A DNA stretch of 64,000 bases, from NCBI GenBank assembly GCA_026545225.1, contig CM048846.1:59648270-59712269 (forward strand), given 5' to 3'. Each line of letters opens with the position of its first letter. The stretch's first letter is position 1. The position numbers were made by a program, and so were the translations under genes. Source of the DNA: Cornus controversa. Its lineage: Eukaryota > Streptophyta > Magnoliopsida > Cornales > Cornaceae. Shown here piece by piece: positions 1 to 12,343 of the stretch. The notes beneath the pieces were generated by a model. That model was not told the origin of the DNA. It worked only from the letters and a program-made list of their open reading frames with translations, and made no database searches.

Positions 1-390
1 ATATGTGGGCTTGGAGGGTTAGAGCATTGTTAAATTCAAATGCTGATTTGCATTGTTATATGCATGTTTAGAGATTGAGACATGTAAAACATGCTAAATT
101 ATATATGTATATTTAGCTAGATGTTGCTTTGCATGCATATGTGATTCTTATGCATGAGTTGAGTATACGTAAATATATATGTGATTATATATGTGGTGCA
201 GTAGTAGAAATGCATGCTAAATTGGTTATGGCATAGAAGGACATTGGAAAAGCATGAAGTATATATATTTGCTAGATTGTATATGGTTGTGAGAATGTAT
301 GCTGGTTGCTCGTAGTAAATGCTTGATTGGAATGAAAGCATGATTGTATTTATGCTAATATACGTATATATGTGATTATATGCAGGATGT

Positions 391-393
<3 letters not shown>

Positions 394-423
<30 letters not shown>
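394..423. repeat. (AT)n microsatellite
   Basis: Uninterrupted AT dinucleotide run. Apparent open frames across it read Ile-Tyr repeats and are not genes. Confidence 0.9.
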
Positions 424-428
<5 letters not shown>

Positions 429-1663
429 GTATGTGCAAATGTGACTATGAATGATTTCTGTGAAAAGTGTGTTCATTGGTGAAAAACGTGAAAATGTGAT
501 GTTTATAGATTTATGCATGAAAGATATGACTTTCTTGAAAAAAATGCATAAGCATGATGATTTTCATGATATGAGTGTGATGACATTGTGACAATCTTGA
601 GGAGAAAGGAAAATGCATTGATTTGACAAAAATGCATTGTACGGTGTGGATAAGTGCATTGATGTGATTATGTGCACTATGTGAAAAGCGAGATTTTTTG
701 GGGCATGTGTGAGAATTAATAGGATATTGAACTCTAGGGTGCAAGACCCAAAACTTGGCCAAGCGGGTGTCGCTTCCGTCGGGTTAGTAGCCCGAAAAGC
801 GTGAGCAGAGTATGTGGTCCCAATGCGACCCTTACTATGGATTGTGACAAGCGAAGTCCTCAGTTGAATTGATTTCTGGAAATTTGTGGCGTGAGTTATA
901 TATACGAAATGTGACTGTCAAGTTGATACATATATATATATTTATATATATATATATGCATTGAAGTGGAAAGCATCACGCATGATTTGAAAAACGTGAT
1001 TGTTTATGGGTAAAAAGCATGTATACATATCATGTAGACATGTAGCGATTTAATGTGCATTTATGCATGACTCTATGGATCTTGTTGAGTAGGCGATGTG
1101 GTATTTGATTTACATTGTTCATGTAAATGCTTCTGTTCATATATGTTTCTATACATATTGATGTTTGATGTGTTTTGCTCTTAGACACGTTGTAAATGAT
1201 TTACATAAGTCATGTGTATTAGATTTAAATGTGCATAAATGTTAGAACTGCCATATGCATTGTTGGTTCATGTATGCTAGGAGGGGCATGACTTTAAATA
1301 TCGTGATATATTTGAGTGCATGTATATTTTTGAGAATATGTGAGGATCGACCTGCTGCTGCGATAATAGTATGGTTCTACATACCTTGTTGGGCCTTTGA
1401 GCTCACCCCCTCCCAGGTTTTGCAGGTGTTGCTAGTTTTGGAGTCAGTTGGGAGATTGATAGCACCAGTTGCAGAGGTAGTGATTAGTCTCCTTAGAACC
1501 TGACTTATGTTCAGAATTTTAGGTAGACGCATTACATTTGGATTAAATGTATGGAGAGATTTATGTTGATTCAGATATATTTCATTCATGTGATGTATGT
1601 ATATAATACGGACATTCAAGGACTGAGACATGTATTCTTTTGATTATATTATGCATGTTGTAG

Positions 1664-1750
1664 AAATGCTGGGGGAACACGTGCCCAGAAGTATCCATTT
1701 TTATTGTTAGATATAAATGCTGGGGGGACACGTGCCTAGAAGTGTCCATA
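1664..1750 (+). repeat. two-copy tandem repeat, each with CACGTG
   Basis: Two ~35-base units about 50 bases apart, each reading AAATGCTGGGGG, then ACACGTGCC, then AGAAGTRTCCAT. Each carries one CACGTG palindrome (G-box core). They lie about 200 bases before the LTR 3' end. Confidence 0.75.
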
Positions 1751-1947
1751 TGAATTGTAAAGCAGGTATTATATGCCAGGAGCTGATTATTTAGAATGGG
1801 TCATGCCCAATTTTCGTAAAAATAATAGGAAATTGAGATTGTATGATCAGGTGGTGGTTGTAGCATGAGGTTGAGTAAACGGGTTCGCGACCCGGGGTTC
1901 GGGTCGGTCCGGGGAAGTCCCGGCGGTCCGGATTCCGGGGCGTGACA

Positions 1948-2739
1948 AAACACCATTCCGGGGAAGTGATGTCACCCTAACCTATCTTTCAATGTTTTAG
2001 TTTGTATATTAATTTGGGAATTATTTATTTTGTGCATTGATTGTATAACCGAGACATAAACAATAGTTGTGCTATTGCTTTCAATTTGAATGTATTGTTT
2101 CATTGCATATTTACTTTTGTTCTTGTAGAATGAATGCAAGTTTACAGTGATTAGGGTTTAGTTCTTTTCAACTTTTGTGATTTTGTTAAGACAGGTTACA
2201 CAATAGTTTTCATAGATCATTCAATTTAGAGTTTTTATAATTCGTACTAAGCGAAGATGGGTTATCATATCATTAGTTAGTCTAATGTATAGGCCATGCT
2301 AAGCGAATACGAGTTATGCTTAATTGTATGTTGAATGAATCCTCTTGATAGAAATGAATTTGGCTTGTAGCCATTCTTTTCTGAATGCATAGATTAAACA
2401 TCCCAAATTAGTACAATTGTCATTGTCAGAAGGTTAGTGGTGAAGTCAATTCTCAGGACCCTCTCTCCAGTGTTTACCATTTATTTATGTTGCATTTCAT
2501 TTCATTTAATTTCAGCACCTTAGAATTAAAAACAAAACAAATTCTTTTTCAATTAAATTAGATAAGATCTTGATAGCTTAATAATGAAACTAACGCAGTC
2601 TCTGTGGGTTCAACCCCTACTCACCACTTTACTAATTTTAGTAGAGTATTTGTAGGTTTTTATAAATTCTCTTTTGTCGAGGTGTAAAACAACGACGACA
2701 CTATTACATATTATTTTATCACGTTTTGCACGTCGAATA
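1948..2739 (+). mobile_element. 3' part of a TGATAAGC-family LTR
   Basis: Matches, in the opposite orientation, the 3' part of the solo LTR at 31021-32376: both share ACACCATTCCGGGGAA, the passage ending AACCCCTACTCACC, and the terminal stretch TTTTGTCGAGGTGTAAAA. It ends about 2739 at GCACGTCGAATA, equivalent to GCACATCAAACA of the other copy, and lies in a long gypsy LTR. The 5' part is missing because an LTR (1-1947) interrupts it. Confidence 0.75.
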
Positions 2740-2772
2740 AGGAGAACGGGGAAATGTGGTGGAATAACTTAT

Positions 2773-3025
2773 TCACTTAGAGCAATAATGTTCAGTGATG
2801 GTCATGTTCCTATTCGATCACCTTGGAGTAGAGAATACTCAGTGATGAATTTCAAAGCGGTCTAATCACCTCGGAGTAGAGAATACTCGGTAATGCATTC
2901 CAAAATTATTTAATCACATTGGAGTAGTGAATATTCTATGACAGTTCGATTGCCTTGGAGTAGAGAATACTCGGCGACAAATTCTGAAGTAGTTCATTCA
3001 CCTTGGAGTAGAGAATACTCGATGC
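2773..3025 (+). repeat. hairpin-repeat array in outer LTR
   Basis: About six units of ~50 bases, each with arms GAGTA and TACTC around the loop GAGAA, flanked by TCACC and GGTGA-like ends. One unit keeps pairing by a wobble (GAGTA with TATTC). It is equivalent to the arrays at 4968-5293 and 14353-14655. Confidence 0.75.
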
Positions 3026-4967
3026 GGATTTCGCAGTGTGAAAAAAGTCTCTGTCACATGGTTGGTCAAGAATCATGTTAGGGTATTGGGTTGAGTCTGA
3101 GAGAGAGAGACAAGTGTGTGATATTGCTTTCATTTTCATGAAACATGATGTGTGTTAAATGCATTCTTCTATATATATGCATTTTTGTGAATAAACATGA
3201 TGTATATTAAATGATACGTGAAATGTTATGACATGCATCCATGTAGGTCGTGTCGAGTCAGCACTTAGGTGAGTTGGGGTATCCCTATTGAACCGCTATG
3301 GTGCTCACCCCTTTTTCCTAAACTCTTTTTATAGATAAGGCACCAATGACCGAGGGGACTTGAGTGTCCAAATGGGATTTTGGTAGCTTCTTGCTTTATT
3401 TTTGGACATTTTATATATTATGGCTATCCATGCCGGCTTGTGGCATGAGACTTCATTTTAAGTTGTGGTTATATTTTGGATAAATGTAACTTTGATGTAT
3501 GCACTGGACCAGTTTATGTAATGTTCGTGGTAGCATTTAGTTTATTTGATGTTGTTTTCATTATGAATGGATTATGGTTGTGAAAGAGAATGATTCATTT
3601 TGATGTATGATTTAATCATAAATATGATTTTGAATATGTGATTGATGTTGGCATCTTTCAATTATTTATGGATTATGTATGGGAGGTTCTAGGATGATAG
3701 AATGTGAATTAGGCTCAAAATGGGCCATGTATAAGGTTGTTGGAGGTCCTGTGGAGGGCATATCTGTAGAGATCGTGACCAATTTTGGCCAGTTTACTGA
3801 TTTTTCATCATTTTTACTATAAATGCGTTTTGAATTATGCTATGGATGTTTTGGGAGTGGGAAACATGTTTGGAAGGTTAATTTAAGATTTTTAAAAGTT
3901 TTCGGGACATTTGGAGAACTTTGACTTTTTGGTCAAATCGGGGCTCGGGATGCGACTTAAGTGAGCCCGGAAATCCAAAAAATTTTTGAAAATATTTATT
4001 TTTAGGAATGACTTAGATAAAATGTTTAGAGAGTAGAGGAATTTATTTCGAGGCTGTAGGAGTTTTCAAAATTAAAAATGCAGTCCGGAAAGGTATGTTA
4101 AGTGGCCCGGGGGTGTTTTGGTCTTTTTGTGCCCTCGATGCTTTTAAAATATATGGTTGAGAGAGTCCCAACCATTTCTCAAGAATCTCTCTCTCTCTAA
4201 ACCTTCCCTCTTCTCCTCTCTTCCTTCTCTCTATATTTCAGAAGCCTGCGGGCGTGATTCAAGCTCCGCCGAAAAAAGGAGATACGTAGGGGACGGCTAG
4301 GGCTTTCCTTTGAACCGATCAAAGTTACGGTTTGGCAAGGTTGACATTGATGGAATTTTGAGAAGTGCTTGTAAGACTTTCATTTTCGAGGTAGGGGTTC
4401 TCCTTCTCATTTACTTGTCGATTCTAGGGTTTCAGGTGAAGCGGTGAGAGCTAAGGGTGTGTATTGCATGTTTTAGAGATGTAAGAGGATGAGGTATTTT
4501 TCTTCTTCTATTGAGTCTCTTATATGCAACAGATGTGTATCTCCTAGTATGCATAATGTGAGGGACAAATGCATGAAAAATGTGAGAGAATGAGAGCATA
4601 TATGCTTATGTGCTTAATGTGGTGTATATGTGTAATTATGTGCAAATGTGGTACATGTATGTATTATGTGTCGTTAGGCAAGTTCAATGCATGCTATCTT
4701 TATATAGAAAATGTGTGCATTGGTAAAGCATGACTAAAATGTGCTTAGGTGAAGTTTGTGAGCATATGCGAATAGTATGCTAGGTTTTACATGTATAGGT
4801 AAATATATGTGTGGCGTTGTGGAAATGAAATGTATGCTATGCACTTTTATGATTAGCCTATGCATTATAGAGCATAATTTCTATATGCTTGATCATTCCT
4901 ATATGTTCGAAATACATATATGGGGCCGTTGTGATGAAACGGGGAAGTGTGGTTGAATTGCTAGAGT

Positions 4968-5293
4968 AGGTCAATACTCGGTTAAGGTTGTGATTGTGAA
5001 GTGGTCAAATCACCTAGAGGAGGTAAATTCTCAGTGATAGTGGAATAATCACCTTGGAGTAGGTAAATACTCGGTGAGAGTTCAAAAAGGGGCCAAGTCA
5101 CCTAGAGGAGGTAAATTCTCGGTGATGGCGGTCTAATCACTTGGAGGAGGTAAATTCTCGGTGATAGCGGAATAATCACGTTGGAGTAGGTAAATACTCG
5201 GTGAGAATTCAAAAAGGGGCCAAGTCACCTGGAGGAGGTAAATTCTCGGTTATGGCGGTCTAATCACCTTGGGGTAGGTAAATACTCAGTGAC
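4968..5293 (+). repeat. hairpin-repeat array, eight units
   Basis: Eight units. Two arm types alternate and never mix: GAGTA always pairs with TACTC, and GAGGA always pairs with TTCTC, around the loop GGTAAA. The last unit has GGGTA with TACTC. Outer ends are TCACC and GGTGA. Confidence 0.8.
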
Positions 5294-6098
5294 GGTGTTG
5301 AAACTATATGGGAAATGTCTCGGTCACATGGTTTGTCAAGAATCATGTTAGGATATTAGGTTGAGTCCGAGAGAGAGACATGTGTATGATTATTGCTCTC
5401 ATTTTGAATTATGAAGCATGATATGTGTTTAATGTATTCCTATATGTATGTATATAAATATATATGTATGTATATATATATATATGCATTGCTTGTGAAT
5501 GAACATGGTATATGTTGGATGATACATGTAATGTAGTGACATGCATTTATGTAGGCCGTGTTAAGTCAGCACTTAGGTAGGTTGGGGTATCTCTACTGAG
5601 CCGCAGTGGTGCTCACCCCTTTATTCTAAACTCTTTTACAGATAAGGCGCTGATGACTGATGGGACTTGAGTGTCAAAGTGGAACTCTTGTAACATTTGC
5701 TATCTTTTGGATATTGTGCATATTGTGGCTATCTATACCGACTTGTGGCATGAGATTTCATTTGAGTTGTAGTTATGTTTTAGATAAATATAACTTGAAT
5801 TATAGCCTTATTGTATATGATAAGATAATGGGATTGTTCATGTAGTGCTTGTTAAGAGCATTTGGTTTTATTTGATGTGTTAATAAAGTTGGTGGATGCT
5901 TTTTATTATGAATAAAGTGTGTTTATGAGGAAAAATGACTCATATTGGTGTATAATTTGGATATGAGCATGATCTAGGACTTGTGAATGATGTAGACTCC
6001 TTTCCTATATGATTTGGAGGTTGTTGGAATGGTTATGTTGGTAGAAATAGCCTAGAATGTCAAAAATGATCATTTGCAAAGTTTCAACTTTTGGGCAG

Positions 6099-6243
6099 TT
6101 CGATGCATCGAAACATCCAGTTCGATGCATCGAAGTTCCCAGTTTGATGCATCAAAAAATCTGTAGGATTTTGGAATTGTAAAAGTCCTAAGCTATTTTT
6201 GGACGATACTTGTTCGATGCATTGAAGCTTCAATGCATCGAAC
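6099..6243 (+). repeat. cluster of GATGCATC palindromes
   Basis: Five copies of a 14-base palindrome: TTCGATGCATCGAA at 6099 and 6121, TTTGATGCATCAAA at 6143 (two changes that keep it self-complementary), and two facing copies at 6213-6242 that together form a 32-base perfect palindrome (6212-6243). Confidence 0.9.
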
Positions 6244-7222
6244 TCGTCACTTCTATGGGTAAGTATCAGCTTTGGATTCCAAACTTCAATCGGGCATAAT
6301 TTCTTCATTTTAAATCAAAATTGAGTGGGGTCTTTTTTTGAAATCGAGTATTTTTAGATTCTTTATCCAATGGGATAAATATCAGCTTTGGATTCCAAAC
6401 ACATAAAGTGTTGAGTCCTGAAAGTGAGTGATTCATGAAAGTGACTAAATAGAATTCCCACCAAGGTGTATGATTTGGTGTAGAGCCCATTATGGTTGGA
6501 TAATGTGGAGTTATGCACATCTATGTGCAGGAGATAGAGTTGAGTTTCTATAGTGTTTGAGGGTAAAGAGAGTCCACTGGGATTAATAGATGGTGGTCAC
6601 CTCCGGTTTTCTAGGAGTCGGGAAATCGAGGCGTTATAGCATGGTATCAAAACTTGATACAATCGCATAAGTGTAGTTAAGGTCATTCGTTCACGAGGTT
6701 GAGTGAACGGGTTCACACTCGAGATTTGGATCGGTGTGGGGGAGTCCCGGCTGTCCGGGTTCAGGGGCGTGACAATTTCAATCGTGTGAAATGTCCATTT
6801 CGCATGATCAAAACCCCCATTTCGATTGTGCGAAGTGGTGGCAAAATATTCTGATTTTTAGGGTCTAGACAAAGGTAATTTTGTATGATCAAGACCCCCA
6901 TTTCGATTGTGCGAAATAATGCAGGGTGCCAAGTCTCGAAGGCCTGAAATTTTCGCACAATCAAAGTTACTATTCACAGCAAACTCAAAAATCTGTCCAA
7001 ACTTTGATTTGACGTAACTTCTTCGTTTTAGATCAGAATTGAGTGTGATTTTTTCAAAATCGAGTATTTTTGGATCCTCTTTCTAATGGAATAAGTTTCA
7101 AACTCAAATTCTAAATGCACAGGAAGTTAGGTTCTGGAAATTTATCAGTTTATGGACGTGAACTGGGTGGAACCTTTACTGTTCACCGTCGGTTCCCAGG
7201 AGTCGAAAATCAGGGCATGACA

Positions 7223-10206
7223 TGCACATGTACACAAACATTTATAGAGGTAAAACCCCAAATTAGGGGAACATCCTTTTTGACTGTGAAGTCATAGTAA
7301 GAATCTACTATGGATGTTATTTTTAGAGTACATTGGTGTTCTCTCTCTCGTACACACACTCACAGCTCTCAGCAAACTCACATACAGGTCACTCAACTTT
7401 AATCCAGCCAAGCACCCACTGCTTTAACTATCTTAAACACCAAGCTAACCATAGTCACTCAAACCCCCCTGCCTGCAACAACCCTATGCTTGGACTAATA
7501 CTCATAACAATAACTCAAAAATACATATAAACAAAAATAGAAATCCCTCAAACAATATATAATAATAGCCACAACTCAAATGTTTAAGGAAAGGGTAGTA
7601 AAGGAACTTACTACTGCAATAACAGGTGTAAGTTGCGATATAGGTCTTCAAATGTTAATGCAACCTCATCACTAGCTTGGTAGTGACATAAAATGAATTA
7701 CATAGTTGATCTAAGGATGTTCATATGAAGTATGAACTCAAACTAAATGAATATAGCCTTGAAAGAAACTTGGAGCCCTTTACAGCTATAGTATCTAGTG
7801 TAGAACTTCAACAAACCAAGTTTGGTACATGAAAATGCAGAATAAGCTCATTTTTGCAAAATTGGAGGCTTTAAGAGACTTTATTAGGTATTTGACACTT
7901 GCTAAGCTCACAGATTCACTCCCTAGATCAGTGCTATATATTGACAGCAACAATACACTAAACTCAACATAATGAATAGTGTTGCTGCAAAGAAATTAGT
8001 CACTGGTTTGCCTTAGCTAGAGCATCACAATGGTCTCACAGGATTCACATCATAAATTAACTCAGAAAACAAGCTCAAGAATGAATCCTAATAATTTGAA
8101 AACCTCATTTGATGCTTAGCTCTCTAAGCCTCTCTTAACAACTCTATATATATTAGGCTCTCTCTATTTTTCTCAACTATAAATGGATACATAATATATT
8201 AATCAATCCATTATAGAGCCTAATGGATAGAACCTTATCCTTTCCAAAATTCTAGGAGAGTGATGACAAAACAATTTTGTCCTTTCTCAATTTGAATAAT
8301 CCAATCATTAGAATTTTCCATTTTAGGAAAATATACCCTCAAATTCAGATCTTTGTATGCAATCATTAGAGCTATCACAAGGATACTTCGGACATTCCCT
8401 GTACCAAAGATTTTTCTAGAATTGCGCAGCTGGAGTTGTCACATGCAAGCTAGAAAACCCTACAAAAATACCAAAATGCTCTCCAAGGACCTGTTAGTGC
8501 TAGGGGTGCACACAGTTTGGTTCTTTACGATTTTTGGGAGAACCGATCCCAAACGGTTCCTTAATTTTGGAATTAGAACTGGAACCATTGAGTTCAACTT
8601 GGTTTGGTAACGATTCTTTATGGTTCCAGTTTAACCAGTTCTTTTTTTGGCCAAATTCCATTTTTTCAAATTTCTTGTACCATTTTTTTAAATTATGTCC
8701 TCTTTCTATTTGTTGAAATACCGAGAGAGAGAAAGATTTTTTTTTTGCCAACTCCACTAAAAATATGTCCTGTGATTGTTTGTTTAGGTATGCATTTGAT
8801 CTTACTAAAAGCTAGCCCATGTCGCAAGTATATATTATGACCATACATGTTAGATTAAGTTACTTCTTTGTCATGTACTTGATCATTCATTGGTAGTCAA
8901 CTAATGGCTTAATGTCACTGGAGACCTAAAAAATATTGCAGCTAATTTGTAATCATTTTTGTACGAAAAGAAACTCAGCATGATAATATAATACACAATA
9001 TGCCCAGTATAAGAATATATATATAATGCCCTAAAAGGCTGAACAAAAATAAAAGATAAGAAAAAGATTAAACTACCCATATAAGAAAAGACTTAAACTA
9101 CGAACCCTAGGCATGGTTGGTTAGCACTCTGATATACGCGGTGGGCCCCAAGGTCTAAAATTTAAATATGTTTAGTGTTTATTGATCCTGTGCTTTGGAA
9201 CATGCTCCCAAGAGTTACATCTATGCTAGCTAATTTATTATATTTTGATTAGTTTAATCAATGGTAAATCCAAGCACTTATTATAAAATGGGTACGCACA
9301 TTGGCAAAGTGCTTAAGTTTTATTAAAGGCTTATTCATTAAATGAAAAATAATCAATTGGCTTAATAAATATTAAATTGTTGATTTGGATTGATTGTCAC
9401 TTATACGTCCATATCCAATTGTGAGTAGAGGGGTAATTTCGTATAATTAACACAATTTTTTGTGTTTAGGTAACACAAGGTTTAAAGACAACACATGTTT
9501 CAACCATTTTGAGGAGTGCAACCATAGTTATATTGTGGAATTAAGTTGTGGTTAATGGATTATTAAAATTAGGGTCATGGGATGACCGGACCAATTTATA
9601 ATTCATTGGAGTCGATAAGAGTTTGGGCCCTAAAATAAGATCTTCATTTCTAGCCCACTGGGTCGATTTAAAACCAATTGGTTTGTTAAATGTGAATTGA
9701 TTTAATTTATTAGGGGCATTTGTAATTTAGTTACATGCTAAGGGTACAAGTGGAATTATATATAAATACATATTGGATATTTTAATATTCTAGAATATAT
9801 ATTAATATATATAATTTAAATATATACATAATATCTTATTTTTCGTAGGGAGAATATAAGATATGGAGTGTGTATATATTTTCCTTTTATATGAAGATAT
9901 GATTTATCATTGCATATATGGAAAGGAAAAGTTGAGTTGGGAGAGACTCTCTTATAAATATGTCATATTCTCTCCCATATCAAAAAGGTGCGTGAAAATT
10001 ACTCATAAGACTAGGGTTTTGCAATTACAACAAGAGTGGTTATAGGATATGGCAGAGAGAGAAATAAATTAAAAAACCTAGGGTTCTCCAACAAGAACTA
10101 GGTTTTTCGAGAATCAACCTAAAGGGTCTAAGTAGTAATTCTTACGGGCACCAAGGAGATATTGCTTCACCAATTCTTGAACACTATGTATCCCCATCAA
10201 GGTACA
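7223..10206. other. unassigned AT-rich non-coding region, possible LTR remnant at its right end
   Basis: No convincing open frame and no similarity to the LTR families here. The part from about 9190 to 10206 looks LTR-like: a TATA box (TTATAAATA near 9952), then a leader-like stretch with ACTAGGGTTTTGC, ending where the G0 debris begins. A copia LTR is one possibility, but I see no PBS or coding domain to confirm it. A short tRNA-like stretch with GGTTGGTTAGCACTC lies near 9117. Confidence 0.3.
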
Positions 10207-10325
10207 TGTCACACCCTAAAATTTGGACTGCCAGGACTCCCCCGGTCTAAACCCAAATTCTGGTTGGTGAGGTGTCATGCTCACCCCGATCGTCGCTCCA
10301 CAACCCATATAGCTATGACAACTCT
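10207..10325 (-). mobile_element. LTR 3'-end fragment, minus strand
   Basis: On the minus strand this ends GGGTGTGACA at 10207, preceded by GACCGGGGGAGTCC, the type E tail seen at 1870-1947 and 16090-16162. It is joined directly to the G0 integrase, so the integrase C-terminus and nearly all of this LTR are deleted. Its tail differs from the 5' LTR end of G0 at 39257, so it may come from another element. Confidence 0.6.
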
Positions 10326-11349
10326 GCCAAAACTGTGATGTAAATCATGGGTCTCTATCTGAAACAATAGAAACTGGGACGCCATAAAGTCTAAGAATCT
10401 ACTCAATGTACAATGAGAGTATCCACATCATCAGTCACTCTAATAGGAAGAAAATGAGCCACATTGGTTAATATGTCAACAATGACCCAAATTACATCAT
10501 GACTCTTCCTCGACCTTGGAAGCCCTGTCACAAAATCCATAGTGACATGCTCTCACTTCCACAATGCCATAGGCAATGGTTGTAATAACCTTGCTGGCCT
10601 TTAATGCTTAGCTTTCACTTGTTGACAAGTGAGATACCTCGCTACAAACTGAGCTACATCATTCTTTATAACCTTCCATCAATACTGTCGGTGTAGGTTA
10701 TGATACATCTTGGTACCATCTGATGCACTGTAAGTCTAGAGTTGCGAAACTATTTAAGAACCTTTTCTCTACAAGCTAAGGGAACAAACATCTTCCCTTT
10801 GAATTTTAAACTCTCATCTGAATGAATCATCCATCCATCCACCACCTCGCCACCCAAAATCTGAGTGCAAATAGCCTCAATCTCATTATCTTTCATTTCC
10901 TCTTCAATCACTCTACTTACAAGAGTTGGTTGAGTGATAAGAATGAAAAGAGTCACCGGTCTATCATCCTCACTGAAATGTAATCCCATTTCTGAGATGT
11001 CCTCCATCATCTTCTACTCACGTATAAGTATGCTTGCTAAGCTACCATGTGACTTCCTACTTAGGGCATCCACGACCACATTGGCCTTTCCCAGATGATA
11101 TTGCAAGTCAAAATCATAGTCTTCCATGTACTCCATCCACCTCCGTTGCCTCATGTTCAAATCCTTTTGTGAGAAAAGGTATTTGAGACTTTTGTGTATG
11201 GAGAACACTTCAAACTTCTCATCATATAAGTAATACCTCCAAACTTTGAGTGCAAAAATCATCGCCGCTAATTCTAAGTCGTGTGTCGGGTAATTTTGTT
11301 TATGAGTTTTCAATTGCCTTGAACCATACACCAAGTCATGAAGCGTCAC
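10326..11349 (-). pseudogene. G0 gypsy: RNase H and integrase N-terminal part
   Basis: Reading down from 11349: RNase H begins inside the YCDAS motif that is cut by the solo LTR, continues [20 protein letters not shown], the DHKSLKYL region (here IHKSLKYLF, so the motif Asp is lost), and DALSRKSHG. The following linker ([10 protein letters not shown] to PLACREKVL) is in a separate frame because of a stop or shift near 11012. Integrase then runs to the second catalytic Asp region (VSIVSDRDP near 10350), with several stops, and breaks off at about 10325. This is the 3' part of the pol gene whose 5' parts lie at 28821-38874. Confidence 0.85.
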
Positions 11350-12070
11350 TGTAGAGACTAGAACCAAATTTGGCCGATTTTTGAATTTTTCGTCATATTC
11401 GCTAAACATGCGTTTTGAATGATGTTTTGGATATTTCAAGAGTTGAAAAGATATTTGGAAACATGTTAAGAGGTTTTTTGAAGTTTTTTGAAGTTTTTAG
11501 AATATTTGGAGAAGTTTGACTTTTTGGTCAAACAAGGCCCCGAGATGAGATCTAGTGGGTTTAGGAATCCGAAATTTTTTTGAAAAAATATTATTCTTCA
11601 TTATGGATCAAACAAAATGTTTAGAAAGTTAAGGAATCAATTTTGGAGCCAACACAACTTTCGAAATCGAAAACAGAGGTCGGGAGGGTACGTTAAGTGG
11701 CTATGGGGTAAATCAGTCATTTCGCGCCCCAAGGAGTGAGATAAATATCCTAAGGTCTGAGATACTTTATATTTACAAATCTCCTTCTCTCTCTAGCTCA
11801 CTCACTTCATCTCTCTCCCTTTTTTTCTAGATTTTGGAGTGTTTAAGGTGTGATTTGGAGGTAGCCAAAAAAGGAAAGTATGTAGAGGACACTAAGGGCT
11901 TCATGTTTCGGCAAGGTGGAAACCGCTCGAAATTTTAGAAATTGCTTGGAGAGTCTCCAAGCTTGAGGTAGGGGTGTCTTCTCCTTTCTTTCATCGATTC
12001 TCTAGGGTTTTTGTGGTATATGGATGTGCTAGTAGGAGTTAGAGGGATAAAATGTCATGTACTTGATTTC

Positions 12071-12073
<3 letters not shown>

Positions 12074-12115
<42 letters not shown>
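12074..12115. repeat. (AT)n microsatellite in solo LTR B
   Basis: 42-base uninterrupted AT run. Confidence 0.95.
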
Positions 12116-12118
<3 letters not shown>

Positions 12119-12343
12119 TGTTTAGAGTGTCCTACATGTTATATATATGATGTATGTGAAGCATATTAGTCTATGCATGTTAAATATGAGTTTTGTGCGA
12201 CCTATATGCGAAATACATGATGTATGTTACTTACATGAATGTTATACAAGAAAGATTGTGTACTTGACATGCTAGTTATAACTTAATGATGTTTTGCACA
12301 TGTTATAACCATTGTTAAGAAGCATGAGGTTCATTAGGCTTAC

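Larger units (their letters stand above)
1..1947 (+). mobile_element. 3' part of a gypsy-type LTR (type E end)
   Basis: Non-coding, AT-rich sequence ending in GGGGCGTGACA at 1937-1947, the same terminus as the Gyp1 LTRs. The last ~80 bases (GC-rich, with GGTCGGTCCGGGGAAGTCCC) align with the last ~80 bases of those LTRs, but the body is different. A run with GAGCTCACCCCC near 1400 recalls the conserved core of the other LTRs. Downstream it is joined at 1948 to a TGATAAGC-family LTR at the pentamer AAACA, which fits an insertion into that LTR. The start lies outside the window, so a solo LTR and a full element cannot be separated. Confidence 0.7.
3765..6774 (+). mobile_element. solo LTR of a Gyp1-related gypsy family
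   Basis: Starts TGTAGAGATCGTGACC and ends GGGGCGTGACA, 3010 bp, co-linear with the 2994-bp Gyp1 LTR. Flanks are ATATC (3760-3764) and ATTTC (6775-6779), a TSD with one mismatch. No coding sequence lies inside. It carries the LTR core near 5570-5620, a hairpin array, a palindrome cluster and the fossil LTR end with PBS-like TGGTATCAAAAC near 6642. It probably arose by recombination between the two LTRs of a full element. Confidence 0.85.
2740..7222 (+). mobile_element. interrupted long gypsy LTR (outer LTR A)
   Basis: Two pieces, 2740-3764 and 6775-7222, together follow the Gyp1 LTR in order: hairpin array, GAGAGAGACAAGTGTGT, the CACTTAGGTGAGTTGGGGTATC core, a palindrome cluster, then the block with TTCTTCGTTTTAGATC. 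It ends at 7222 in GGGCATGACA. This terminus corresponds to a point 131 bases before the true end of the Gyp1 LTR. A solo LTR of a related family (3765-6774) splits it inside the palindrome cluster. Its 5' part is lost to the LTR pieces on the left. Confidence 0.7.

Noticed and set aside
117-518. 133-residue minus-strand frame
   Set aside because: Runs through an (AT)n tract giving Tyr-Ile repeats; lies in an LTR; no family resemblance.
8490-8760. hAT-type MITE suggested by TAGGGGTGCACA
   Set aside because: No matching inverted terminus or 8-bp duplication found downstream.
10207-10325. This LTR end as the genuine 3' LTR of G0
   Set aside because: Its tail is type E while the G0 5' LTR end at 39257 is type B, and most of the LTR is missing, so identity is unproven.
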